From positions 1 through 29,083 of the IMG/VR virus record IMGVR_UViG_3300035698_035448: a DNA stretch of 29,083 bases; one strand, given 5' to 3'. Positions 22,103 to 27,822 of this stretch are shown in pieces. The first letter of the stretch is position 1. Every line of letters starts with the position of its first letter. The translations under genes were made by a program, and so were the position numbers. A model generated the notes under the pieces. That model was not told where the DNA came from. It did no database searches and saw only the letters and a list, made by a program, of their open reading frames with translations. This stretch comes from a virus.

Positions 22103-22602
22103 CGCCCACCCTTCTGTTTGGCAGCGCCATCACGCGCAGCAGCCATCGTGACCGCCTGCTTCAGTTCGATTCCGCGCGCGAACAGGTCTTCGATCTCGCG
22201 GTTGATCGCTTCTGCCTCTTTGGCGCTGATGCGACCGTCACCGGCCAGCGATCGGTCGATCTCGCGGCTGACGTCTCCCATCTCTGAGAACAGCTGCATC
22301 ACCGCGGCGCGCAGATCGTCGCTGCCCAGGTCCGCCTGTGGCAACGGTACGAACACCCCGCCCGCCAGACGGCACAGCTCGCGCGTCACCTGCGGATGCC
22401 CCGGTGTGCCGTGCGTCACCCGCTCCAGCGCGGCGATGACGTCGATTGGCATCCAGTAATCTTCATCGTTGATGTTGCTATACCGCCCGATCGTGCTCTT
22501 GCCCTTGCCGACCAGGTCGGCCGCAGCCTCCACACCGTGCACCGCCCCCACCAGATCGGATGAAGCAGCCTTCAGCCGCTGCTGGCGCACGGTCAGCGTC
22601 AT
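22099..22602 (-). CDS. CII-like phage regulatory protein (CP76 type)
   Basis: The 167-residue product matches the phage CII/CP76 regulatory family: the N-terminal helix with R-Q-Q-R-L-K-A-A-S-S-D-L-V-G-A-V-H-G-V-E-A-A-A-D-L-V-G-K-G-K-S-T-I-G-R-Y-S-N, then D-Y-W-M-P-I-D-V-I-A-A-L-E and the family-typical L-A-G-G-V-F-V-P-L-P. It is the first gene of the leftward early operon, downstream of the Cro-like gene, which is the CII position in lambda-type phages. It probably activates early or lysogeny genes, or acts in the lysis-lysogeny choice. The ATG at 22602 has a GGAGG site, and the leader contains the hairpin at 22615-22640. Confidence 0.85.
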   Translation of the reverse strand: MTLTVRQQRLKAASSDLVGAVHGVEAAADLVGKGKSTIGRYSNINDEDYWMPIDVIAALERVTHGTPGHPQVTRELCRLAGGVFVPLPQADLGSDDLRAAVMQLFSEMGDVSREIDRSLAGDGRISAKEAEAINREIEDLFARGIELKQAVTMAAARDGAAKQKGGR

Positions 22603-22614
22603 GTCGACGCCTCC

Positions 22615-22640
22615 GGGGTGGCACTTGCCGGGGCCACCCC
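22615..22640 (-). promoter_or_regulatory. Hairpin in the CII-like leader
   Basis: GGGGTGGC and GCCACCCC form an 8-bp stem with a 10-base loop, directly before the CII-like ribosome site (CGGAGG at 22610-22614). In the leftward transcript it could reduce translation or serve as an attenuator of the replication operon. It also lies 46 bases upstream of the rightward ORF at 22686. Confidence 0.5.
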
Positions 22641-22685
22641 TTCGGCTACAGTCCGGCTAGCAACACCGACCGAAAGGAGAATACG

Positions 22686-23057
22686 ATGGCCATGGCGCGC
22701 ATGTCCGAGGGAGTACCGATAGTGCAGGACCACAATCGGGAAGTCGCTCTCTGGGCGGATGACGAAGGTGATGCGCACGGGTTCGTCCTGTCGCCCGCTG
22801 CCGCCGTCACCCTCGCCAATCGCCTGCTCGCCGTCGCAGAGGAAATCGATGCGCAGGCCACGCTGTCCATTCCCGTCGATTCGGTAGATCTGCAGGTAGG
22901 CCATGATGAGGCTGGCGAAGAACGCGTGTGCCTCGTGTTCAAAAACATCGTCGGGGCAACGACACGTTGCGATATGGACGTGACCCGCTTTGCGGAGATG
23001 ACCGCCGCCTGCCGCGCGGCCATGGTCGACATCGATCGGCCAAAACCGCCGCGCTAG
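22686..23057 (+). CDS. Hypothetical protein, 123 aa, antisense to the early leftward transcript
   Basis: The 123-residue product starts MAMARMSEGVPIVQDHNREV, with a strong AAAGGAGA ribosome site. It reads like a folded protein: G-F-V-L-S-P-A-A-A-V-T-L-A-N-R-L-L-A-V-A-E-E-I, a beta strand with V-C-L-V-F-K-N-I-V-G-A, and helix M-D-V-T-R-F-A-E-M-T-A-A-C-R-A-A. No family recognised. It lies between the Cro-like and CII-like genes but on the opposite strand, so the leftward early transcript would run antisense through it. This resembles the lambda OOP position. I prefer it over the overlapping minus-strand ORF because of its ribosome site and more protein-like composition. Confidence 0.6.
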   Translation: MAMARMSEGVPIVQDHNREVALWADDEGDAHGFVLSPAAAVTLANRLLAVAEEIDAQATLSIPVDSVDLQVGHDEAGEERVCLVFKNIVGATTRCDMDVTRFAEMTAACRAAMVDIDRPKPPR

Positions 23058-23155
23058 GATGGGCGTGCCGCCTGCAATTTGCCGGATGTTCCAGCAGTCG
23101 GCCACTGCACCAGCGCGTGGTGGGCGAGCTTCGATGATGCGTGCATGATCGAGGC

Positions 23156-23473
23156 TCATTCCGCCGCCTCCGCCTGGGGGGAAACGTCGGCAGAGCTTCC
23201 CGGTGACAGCGGCGCGGTCGGCCCAGTAAGACCCAATACATGCAGAAACTCGCATGCCTCTTCAGGAACATTCTCGCCGGGCCAATGTGCAGGCGTGGCA
23301 AAGAACTGCGCGAACTTCTCCAATGTTCCATCCGTGACACCTGCCTTCGGCTGACGCAGGCGCTCAAAAAATCCGCCGTCGTTCATCACCACGGTGGCAA
23401 GCCGCGCCAAGGATCTATCGTTGGCATGACACCACCGATCCGCGAGCCGACGAAGTCTGGTTTTGAGTTTCAA
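23156..23473 (-). CDS. Cro-like HTH regulator
   Basis: I take the TTG at 23473 as start, seven bases after a GGAG site, giving 105 residues (M-K-L-K-T-R-L-R-R-L-A-D-R-W-C). The HTH-like part is R-S-L-A-R-L-A-T-V-V-M-N-D-G-G-F-F-E-R-L-R, followed by T-L-E-K-F-A-Q-F-F-A-T-P-A-H-W-P-G. This is a recurring alphaproteobacterial phage type that lies divergent to S24 repressors. Reading further upstream would run through operator O1 and the -35 box. The divergent position across three operators makes it the analogue of lambda Cro. Confidence 0.72.
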   Translation of the reverse strand: MKLKTRLRRLADRWCHANDRSLARLATVVMNDGGFFERLRQPKAGVTDGTLEKFAQFFATPAHWPGENVPEEACEFLHVLGLTGPTAPLSPGSSADVSPQAEAAE

Positions 23474-23504
23474 TGGATCGCTCCGCAGTGATGAACGCGG
23501 CAAC

Positions 23505-23533
23505 TGATGCGGGAATTTACCCGCCTGTGTCAA
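23505..23533 (-). promoter_or_regulatory. Putative leftward early promoter (Cro-like/CII operon)
   Basis: A perfect -35 box TTGACA lies on the minus strand at 23533-23528, followed by a 17-base spacer and GCATCA (23510-23505), a poor -10 match. Operator O1 covers the spacer and O2 touches the -35 box, so repressor bound at these sites would block it. This is the analogue of lambda PR for this phage. Confidence 0.6.
23509..23524. promoter_or_regulatory. Repressor operator O1
   Basis: GCGGGAATTTACCCGC fits the consensus GCGGG-N6-CCCGC shared by five sites in the immunity region. It lies in the spacer of the leftward promoter, nearest the Cro-like gene. Confidence 0.75.
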
Positions 23534-23548
23534 CGGGTTTTTTCCCGC
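23533..23548. promoter_or_regulatory. Repressor operator O2
   Basis: ACGGGTTTTTTCCCGC, read on the minus strand GCGGGAAAAAACCCGT, fits the shared operator consensus with the same A-tract centre as O4 and O5. It touches the -35 box of the leftward promoter. Its centre is 24 bp from O1 and 35 bp from O3. Confidence 0.75.
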
Positions 23549-23567
23549 ATGACTTGGCAGTAATTGC

Positions 23568-23583
23568 GCGGGATAATCCCCGC
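23568..23583. promoter_or_regulatory. Repressor operator O3, abutting the repressor start codon
   Basis: GCGGGATAATCCCCGC fits the operator consensus and ends at the base before the repressor ATG at 23584. It contains GATAAT (23572-23577), a 5/6 match to a -10 box that would place the transcript start at or next to the ATG. Binding here would repress the repressor's own promoter. Confidence 0.75.
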
Positions 23584-24312
23584 ATGTCCCAAGTCATTGA
23601 TTTTTATCAGCGCCTCGATCAGCGACGCGACGAAAAAGGCTTTACGGACCGCTCTCTTTCGATGGCGGTGACAGGGAAGCCCGATCTGATCCGTGACGGC
23701 AAAAAGCGCCAACGGCTGCCGTCAGGAAACAATCTGGTCAAGGTCGCCGAAGTGCTCGAAGTCTCGGTCGACTGGCTTACAGGCAAGGATGCACTGGCGA
23801 TCCCCTCCGACGTCCGGATCGCCGACCCAACCATCCCGTTTCAGGCATTCCCCTCGGGCCGGCGCAATGAAACGCTTCCCGTACTGGGCACCGCGCATGG
23901 CGGCACGGTCATCTATCAGGATACAGCTGGCGATGACGCCGATGTCGAACAGACCCTTTTCGAACCCACCCAGGTGGTCCGCTATGTCACACGCCCGCCC
24001 GCATTGAACGGCGCCGACGAGGCCTACGCGGTCTATGTCGAGGGCGAATCGATGGACCCCCGATATCGGCCTGGTGACATGGCCGTAGTAGATCCACGCA
24101 AGCCGCCCCAGATCGGCGACGACGTGATCGTCCAGCTCAGCGAGAACGGCCACGACGAAATCTGCGCGATCCTGATCAAGACGCTGGCACGCCGATCACC
24201 CGATTTTATCGAGCTTTTACAGTATAATCCGCCGCTAAGGTTCAGGGTGGATTCGCGCCGGGTTCGCCGCATGCATCGCATCATGTCTCAAGGCGACCTG
24301 CTCGGCGGATAG
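23584..24312 (+). CDS. Phage repressor, HTH plus S24 LexA-like peptidase
   Basis: From the ATG at 23584 the product is 242 residues. Residues 15-66 form an HTH domain (L-V-K-V-A-E-V-L-E-V-S-V-D-W-L-T-G). The C-terminal S24 domain has the nucleophile in E-G-E-S156-M-D-P-R-Y-R-P-G-D and the Lys in I-L-I-K199. The usual cleavage position reads T-A-H-G-G near residue 103 instead of the common Ala-Gly, so RecA-stimulated self-cleavage may be altered. Longer reading from 23473 would cross all three operators, and O3 abuts the ATG, so the mRNA is probably leaderless, as is lambda cI from PRM. It maintains lysogeny by binding the five operators. Confidence 0.9.
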   Translation: MSQVIDFYQRLDQRRDEKGFTDRSLSMAVTGKPDLIRDGKKRQRLPSGNNLVKVAEVLEVSVDWLTGKDALAIPSDVRIADPTIPFQAFPSGRRNETLPVLGTAHGGTVIYQDTAGDDADVEQTLFEPTQVVRYVTRPPALNGADEAYAVYVEGESMDPRYRPGDMAVVDPRKPPQIGDDVIVQLSENGHDEICAILIKTLARRSPDFIELLQYNPPLRFRVDSRRVRRMHRIMSQGDLLGG

Positions 24313-24825
24313 CTATCGATCGTTCACGGAAATTAGCGTGGCTTCGCAGGTATCGTTGTCAACGCTCGCCACTGCCGTCCCGATATTCATTCCGCCAAAG
24401 CCATTCTGCGCGCGAAACTTCATGATCGCTGCGTTCTCCAGCCTACCGGTCTTTTCATTGGTCACGGCAGGCATGATCCTCGTCTCGATATGCTCGAAGC
24501 TGTCCGGGTTGCGCGCGCCATTCATGACCTGAGACTTCAGGCTTCGGTTTGAGCCATCCCATGTTGCGACACAATGCTGCCCGCTCACCTGCTTGGCCGC
24601 ATCGGCCTGTTCCTCAAGGTCTTCTGCCTTGTCGGATGCCGCCTTTGCAGCAAGCACCTTCTGCTCCCGCTCAGCTTGCACCTCAGCGTATCGCTCTGGC
24701 GCGAACGTCCGAGCAGAAAGATCAGCCAACAGGGCAAACGCCAAGAGCCCGCCGATCCAGTAGAGCGCCAGGCGCTTGCCCGAAGTCCGTTTTGCCGCCG
24801 TCTCACTCGCGTCATCTCTTGCCAT
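24313..24825 (-). CDS. Membrane-anchored hypothetical protein, moron-like
   Basis: From ATG at 24825 (after GAGGTG) the product has 170 residues. After a short charged N-terminus there is one membrane segment (L-Y-W-I-G-G-L-L-A-F-A-L-L-A-D), then a helical, charged linker (RYAEVQAEREQKVLAAKAAS) and a C-terminal domain with C-V-A-T-W-D-G, N-P-D-S-F-E-H-I-E-T-R and F-R-A-Q-N-G-F-G-G-M. The last motif is shared by many uncharacterised phage and bacterial proteins ('DPDSFEHVET...FRGKNAFGG'). Its stop abuts the repressor stop with no gap, and its start lies near operators O4/O5. It is the best candidate for a gene expressed in the lysogen, for example superinfection exclusion; that is inference. 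Confidence 0.72.
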   Translation of the reverse strand: MARDDASETAAKRTSGKRLALYWIGGLLAFALLADLSARTFAPERYAEVQAEREQKVLAAKAASDKAEDLEEQADAAKQVSGQHCVATWDGSNRSLKSQVMNGARNPDSFEHIETRIMPAVTNEKTGRLENAAIMKFRAQNGFGGMNIGTAVASVDNDTCEATLISVNDR

Positions 24826-24854
24826 TTGCCACCTCAAAGGTCTGTCGCATTTCA

Positions 24855-24860
24855 ATCATA
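24855..24860 (-). promoter_or_regulatory. Possible -10 box for the membrane-anchored gene
   Basis: TATGAT on the minus strand (5/6 match to TATAAT) lies 30 bases before the start codon at 24825. No good -35 box is at the usual distance, but operator O4 ends just upstream of where it would be, so this promoter may be controlled by the repressor. Confidence 0.35.
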
Positions 24861-24883
24861 GCCCGATAGCCAGAAAATCAGGC

Positions 24884-24899
24884 GTGGGAAAAAACCCGC
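24884..24899. promoter_or_regulatory. Repressor operator O4
   Basis: GTGGGAAAAAACCCGC fits the shared operator consensus with one outer mismatch. It sits between the leftward membrane-protein gene and the rightward early promoter, with its centre 30 bp (about three helical turns) from O5. Confidence 0.75.
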
Positions 24900-24908
24900 A
24901 CTACTGTA

Positions 24909-24936
24909 TTGACACGGGAAAAAACCCGCATATTAT
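24909..24936 (+). promoter_or_regulatory. Strong rightward early promoter (PL-like)
   Basis: TTGACA (24909-24914) and TATTAT (24931-24936, 5/6 match) are separated by 16 bases, with operator O5 filling the spacer. It would drive the early genes from 24963 through excisionase and integrase, and is the analogue of lambda PL. It is the best sigma-70-like promoter I see in the window. Confidence 0.8.
24914..24929. promoter_or_regulatory. Repressor operator O5
   Basis: ACGGGAAAAAACCCGC lies between the -35 and -10 boxes of the rightward early promoter, so bound repressor would exclude RNA polymerase. It shares the core GGGAAAAAACCC with O4 and (inverted) O2. Confidence 0.78.
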
Positions 24937-24962
24937 CCGCCCCGTCAACAACGGAGGCACAC

Positions 24963-25187
24963 ATGCTCAAGGCTCCCGCTCAGTTCCCCCACCCTGGTTG
25001 CACCGCGTTCGATCGCAGCACCGGTGTACAGGTCCGCATCATCCGCACCAACCCGGGCGGCAGCGTCACCGTCGTGGGCGACAGCAAGCGCCACGGCGCC
25101 GCCAGCGGCATCCGCACCGTTGCGCTCAAGAGCCTCTGCGAAAGCTGGCCCCCCAAGCGCGCCTACAACCGGAGGGCAGCGGCATGA
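24963..25187 (+). CDS. Early hypothetical protein, 74 aa
   Basis: The first gene of the rightward early operon starts with an ATG six bases after CGGAGG. The 74-residue product begins MLKAPAQFPHPGCTAFDRST and continues as a small beta protein: V-Q-V-R-I-I-R-T-N-P-G-G-S-V-T-V-V-G-D, ending in a basic helix (KRAYNRRAAA). No family recognised. The first gene after a strong early promoter is often a host-interaction or antidefence protein; here that is only positional. Confidence 0.7.
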   Translation: MLKAPAQFPHPGCTAFDRSTGVQVRIIRTNPGGSVTVVGDSKRHGAASGIRTVALKSLCESWPPKRAYNRRAAA

Positions 25188-25483
25188 GCTTTATCGATCG
25201 CGCCGCTGTGGCCGAAGTCGCTGCCAGTCTGACAGACATTCACAAGCGCGCCCTGGCAGAGCTTTGCTCAGATTACGGACGCGGCCCTCGGCATCTTTCC
25301 TCCAACCTCGGCATCAGCTTATCCGATGCGCGCGAAATCCTCTCGTTTTTCAAAAGCGAGGGCATCTGCGCTTTCGGATCACTCTGGAATGAAGACGATG
25401 GCCTATGCAGCGGGCGCGGCTATTGGCTGGACCGCTTCGGCTTAGCTGTTCGCGAGGAAGTTCTACCGGAGTTCGCGGCATGA
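25184..25483 (+). CDS. Early hypothetical protein, 99 aa, HTH-like
   Basis: The 99-residue product starts MSFIDRAAVAEVAASLTDIH and has helical content with an HTH-like middle: R-H-L-S-S-N-L-G-I-S-L-S-D-A-R-E-I-L-S-F-F-K-S-E-G-I-C-A-F. The end is aromatic (RGYWLDRFGL) and acidic. It overlaps the preceding gene by four bases. A small DNA-binding early protein is plausible; no family recognised. Confidence 0.62.
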   Translation: MSFIDRAAVAEVAASLTDIHKRALAELCSDYGRGPRHLSSNLGISLSDAREILSFFKSEGICAFGSLWNEDDGLCSGRGYWLDRFGLAVREEVLPEFAA

Positions 25484-25629
25484 CCTACGCCCAGCTTCTC
25501 GAGATCCGCGCCGCGCTCAAGGACGTGAGGGGCTGGCTGCGCGAGATGCTCGACGCCCTCATCGTTCTGCTTGTGCTGCTCGTGACCGGCCTCGCTTTGG
25601 TCGCCGCGCTTCGCCCCGCGGTGATGTGA
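25480..25629 (+). CDS. Small membrane protein, 49 aa
   Basis: The 49-residue product has an N-terminal amphipathic helix (AQLLEIRAALKDVRGWLREM) and one membrane segment (L-I-V-L-L-V-L-L-V-T-G-L-A-L-V-A-A-L). It overlaps the genes before and after by ATGA-type junctions (four bases upstream, one downstream). Function unknown. Confidence 0.6.
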   Translation: MTYAQLLEIRAALKDVRGWLREMLDALIVLLVLLVTGLALVAALRPAVM

Positions 25630-25766
25630 TGGATCAGGATCGCGCCCCGCCGAACGGCTCGACAACGGCCGATCCTCCCGCACCCATCGCGGCGGCCTTG
25701 CTGCTCGGGCTCATCTTCTTCTGGCTGCCCCTGGGCATCGCCGCAACTATCCGGTGCTTCAAATGA
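25629..25766 (+). CDS. Small membrane protein, 45 aa
   Basis: The 45-residue product has a Pro-rich, charged N-terminus (MDQDRAPPNGSTTADPPAP) and one membrane helix (I-A-A-A-L-L-L-G-L-I-F-F-W-L-P-L-G-I-A-A). Its start codon shares a base with the stop of the previous gene, and its end overlaps the next start by four bases. Two consecutive tiny single-pass membrane proteins in an early operon are notable. Function unknown. Confidence 0.55.
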   Translation: MDQDRAPPNGSTTADPPAPIAAALLLGLIFFWLPLGIAATIRCFK

Positions 25767-25918
25767 CAACACCATCCCCCCGTTACCGCCCGCCGCATCA
25801 ACCGCCGCGGGAAGGCAAGCTCTTCGTCCTCAACACCGGGCTCACCCGCAAGCGCGAAGGCGACGTATCGCAGATCCTGCCGGACGGCACTCGCCAGCCA
25901 TGGAAAGGCCGGGCGTGA
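25763..25918 (+). CDS. Small hypothetical protein, 51 aa
   Basis: The 51-residue product is basic and Pro-rich (MTTPSPRYRPPHQPPREGKL), then F-V-L-N-T-G-L-T-R-K-R-E and D-G-T-R-Q-P-W-K-G-R-A. It overlaps both neighbours by four bases. No family recognised. Confidence 0.5.
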   Translation: MTTPSPRYRPPHQPPREGKLFVLNTGLTRKREGDVSQILPDGTRQPWKGRA

Positions 25919-26682
25919 GCGATCGCCCCATCCTGTTCAGCGCGCCCATGGTACGCGCTCTGCTCGCTGGCACCAAGACGCAGACGCGGCGCACGCTTCG
26001 GCGCGCGCGTGTGTTCGGTACACCAGAGACCAAAGCGTTCACTCTTAGCGGAGACAATCTCGCACGTGCGTTGCAAGGCGCTGATCGCTTCCGGCATCTT
26101 TGCGGTGATGGCTGGTTTTGGGAAGCCGACGCCTTTGAATGGCAGGCACCCGCCACCCGTACGGGATGGATGGCGCATATCGGCTACGCCCCCGGGGAAC
26201 GTCTTTGGGTCAAGGAAACGCACGCCTTCCATTGGGCAACTGATGATCAGAAATCCCGCGATATGGATCCTGAACTTTGGTCGGTACGTTACATCGCCGA
26301 CGATTTCATTCGCCCGGCTAGTCGCGATGGATCGGCTGCCCTGATCGATCAGTGCAAAAAGTTGCGCCCGTCGATCTTCATGCCGCGCTGGGCGAGCCGC
26401 ATCACGCTCACCGTCACCGACGTTCGAGTCGAGCGGCTGCAGGACATCAGCGAGGCCGATGTTCTGGCAGAAGGCGCGCCGCTCGATCCTAATCACCGCG
26501 ACGGCACACAGGATGGGTCCAACCCCTATATGTGTGTCGGTGAAACTCCACACACCACGCAATCGCCGCGAGCCTGGTATCATCACGTCTGGGACAGCAT
26601 CAACGGCGCTGGCGCATGGGATGCGAACCCGTGGGTGGTCGCTGTCAGCTTCGACGTCAGGAAGGGCAACATCGATGCCTGA
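25915..26682 (+). CDS. Phage protein with KTQTRR motif (ASCH-like N-terminus)
   Basis: I use the GTG at 25915 (M-S-D-R-P-I-L-F-S-A-P-M-V-R-A-L-L-A-G-T-K-T-Q-T-R-R), overlapping the previous stop, for 255 residues; an in-frame ATG at 25900 is the alternative. The P-I-L-F-S-x-x-M-V-x-A-L-L-x-G-x-K-T-Q-T-R-R opening, the P-G-E-R-L-W-V-K-E-T-H-A-F segment, R-P-S-I-F-M-P-R-W-A-S-R-I-T-L and N-P-W-V-V-A-V-S-F mark a common phage family related to ASCH/PUA-like RNA-binding folds, sometimes annotated as morphogenesis protein. Its true role is unknown; nucleotide or nucleic-acid binding is the best guess. It is the largest gene of the early rightward group. Confidence 0.78.
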   Translation: MSDRPILFSAPMVRALLAGTKTQTRRTLRRARVFGTPETKAFTLSGDNLARALQGADRFRHLCGDGWFWEADAFEWQAPATRTGWMAHIGYAPGERLWVKETHAFHWATDDQKSRDMDPELWSVRYIADDFIRPASRDGSAALIDQCKKLRPSIFMPRWASRITLTVTDVRVERLQDISEADVLAEGAPLDPNHRDGTQDGSNPYMCVGETPHTTQSPRAWYHHVWDSINGAGAWDANPWVVAVSFDVRKGNIDA

Positions 26683-27157
26683 CCGCGCCTTCATCTCCAC
26701 CGAACTGGACCGCCGCATCGCGGTGGCGCAGCGCGCGCGGGATGCGGGGCAGATGGATGCCCGCGCCGCCAACCGCGCGCTGATGCCTTGGGCAGCTGCA
26801 GAGGCGTGGCTGGTGGGGCACAGGGGCGATGCGATCAGCCCGCGCGATGGCCAGACCCCGGCGGGCGAACTCTGCCCGCTGGACGCCACCATCGGCGAGC
26901 TCACCCGCGCCCGCGACACCCTCGCCCGCCAGATCGACGAGGAAGGCAAGCACGACCGCATGCCCCGCTATATCGGCCTGCGCGATGCCGTGCGCCGCCT
27001 GGCGCTGATGCAGCTGCTGCGCGAGGGCTACCGGCAGAAGCCAGCAGCACCCGTCCCCATGCCCCGCAACGCCCTGCCATCCTCACAGCCCAGCCTGCTC
27101 GCCGACATGTTCGGCCCCGATGGCAAGCCGTTGCCGATCGAGAGGAATGCGGCATGA
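26675..27157 (+). CDS. Hypothetical helical protein, 160 aa
   Basis: The 160-residue product starts MPDRAFISTELDRRIAVAQR and is mostly helical, with A-T-I-G-E-L-T-R-A-R-D-T-L-A-R-Q-I-D-E-E-G-K-H and a second helix D-A-V-R-R-L-A-L-M-Q-L-L-R-E-G-Y, then a Pro-rich tail. It overlaps the KTQTRR gene by eight bases. No family recognised. Confidence 0.65.
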   Translation: MPDRAFISTELDRRIAVAQRARDAGQMDARAANRALMPWAAAEAWLVGHRGDAISPRDGQTPAGELCPLDATIGELTRARDTLARQIDEEGKHDRMPRYIGLRDAVRRLALMQLLREGYRQKPAAPVPMPRNALPSSQPSLLADMFGPDGKPLPIERNAA

Positions 27158-27822
27158 TGCAAGTTCTCGGAAGCGGACTGGAAATCGGGCAACGCGTGGT
27201 GCTCACCAAGCATGGCCGCGATTATGCGACGGTCGCCGGTGACGGCTCCAAACCCGAAAGCATCATGCTCAACGTCGATGGCAGGGTCTATAACCCGCAA
27301 GAGCACTGGCGGGCAGATGTCGTCCCTGCCATCGCGGCGCGCGACATGGTGATAGGTGACTTGCTCAATCTGCAAATGCTCAAAGACGTGATTGAGCAGC
27401 CGTTCCTCGGGACGCTTTGGACCGATGGCGATAGCGGGATGCTCACGCCCTATGTCTGCCAACGCTCATTCGGTGATGGAATGCGCCTACTCAAAATCGC
27501 CACGATCAACCAGCGCCCGAATTATCATGTCGTTCGGGTCCATAGCGGGTGGGCAGAATCCGATTGGTCAGCCGACGACAATATTGGTGAACACATTGAG
27601 GAAATTCTCACCGCCATCGAGGAGGAGTGCGGCAGCGCGCGCTGCGGATACTCGGGCAGCAGCTTGCGCTGGCCGCGCGAGGATCGGATTGAGAATTGCC
27701 AATGCGAAGAATGCGACGATGACTATGTTTCTGTCTGGCCTGAGATTGACGCGGATATAGGCTACTCATGGTCGGTCAACGGGCTCGACTGGATTGCACA
27801 TAAAATCGGGTGGCAGTTATGA
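27154..27822 (+). CDS. Hypothetical protein, 222 aa, cysteine-rich C-terminal region
   Basis: The 222-residue product starts M-M-Q-V-L-G-S-G-L-E-I-G-Q-R-V-V-L-T-K-H-G-R-D-Y-A-T-V-A-G-D-G (a small beta-barrel-like opening), continues with an A-R-D-M-V-I-G-D-L-L-N-L helix and ends with C-G-S-A-R-C-G-Y and C-Q-C-E-E-C-D-D-D, two Cys clusters that could bind zinc. It overlaps the previous gene by four bases and the excisionase-like gene by four. The codon choice looks less GC-biased than its neighbours (more AT at third positions), suggesting later acquisition. Function unknown. Confidence 0.62.
   Translation: MMQVLGSGLEIGQRVVLTKHGRDYATVAGDGSKPESIMLNVDGRVYNPQEHWRADVVPAIAARDMVIGDLLNLQMLKDVIEQPFLGTLWTDGDSGMLTPYVCQRSFGDGMRLLKIATINQRPNYHVVRVHSGWAESDWSADDNIGEHIEEILTAIEEECGSARCGYSGSSLRWPREDRIENCQCEECDDDYVSVWPEIDADIGYSWSVNGLDWIAHKIGWQL

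Noticed and set aside
22599-23159. Minus-strand ORF starting MSLDHARIIEARPP between Cro-like and CII-like genes
   Set aside because: Its composition (many His, Cys, Arg, Gly) looks like the reverse of the plus-strand gene. It is kept as an alternative in the findings because of its ATGA junctions, but is not called.
23473-23583. Repressor start at 23473 (MDRSAVMNAATD)
   Set aside because: The extra 37 codons would run through all three operators and the divergent promoter. Starting at 23584 gives the normal HTH repressor N-terminus.
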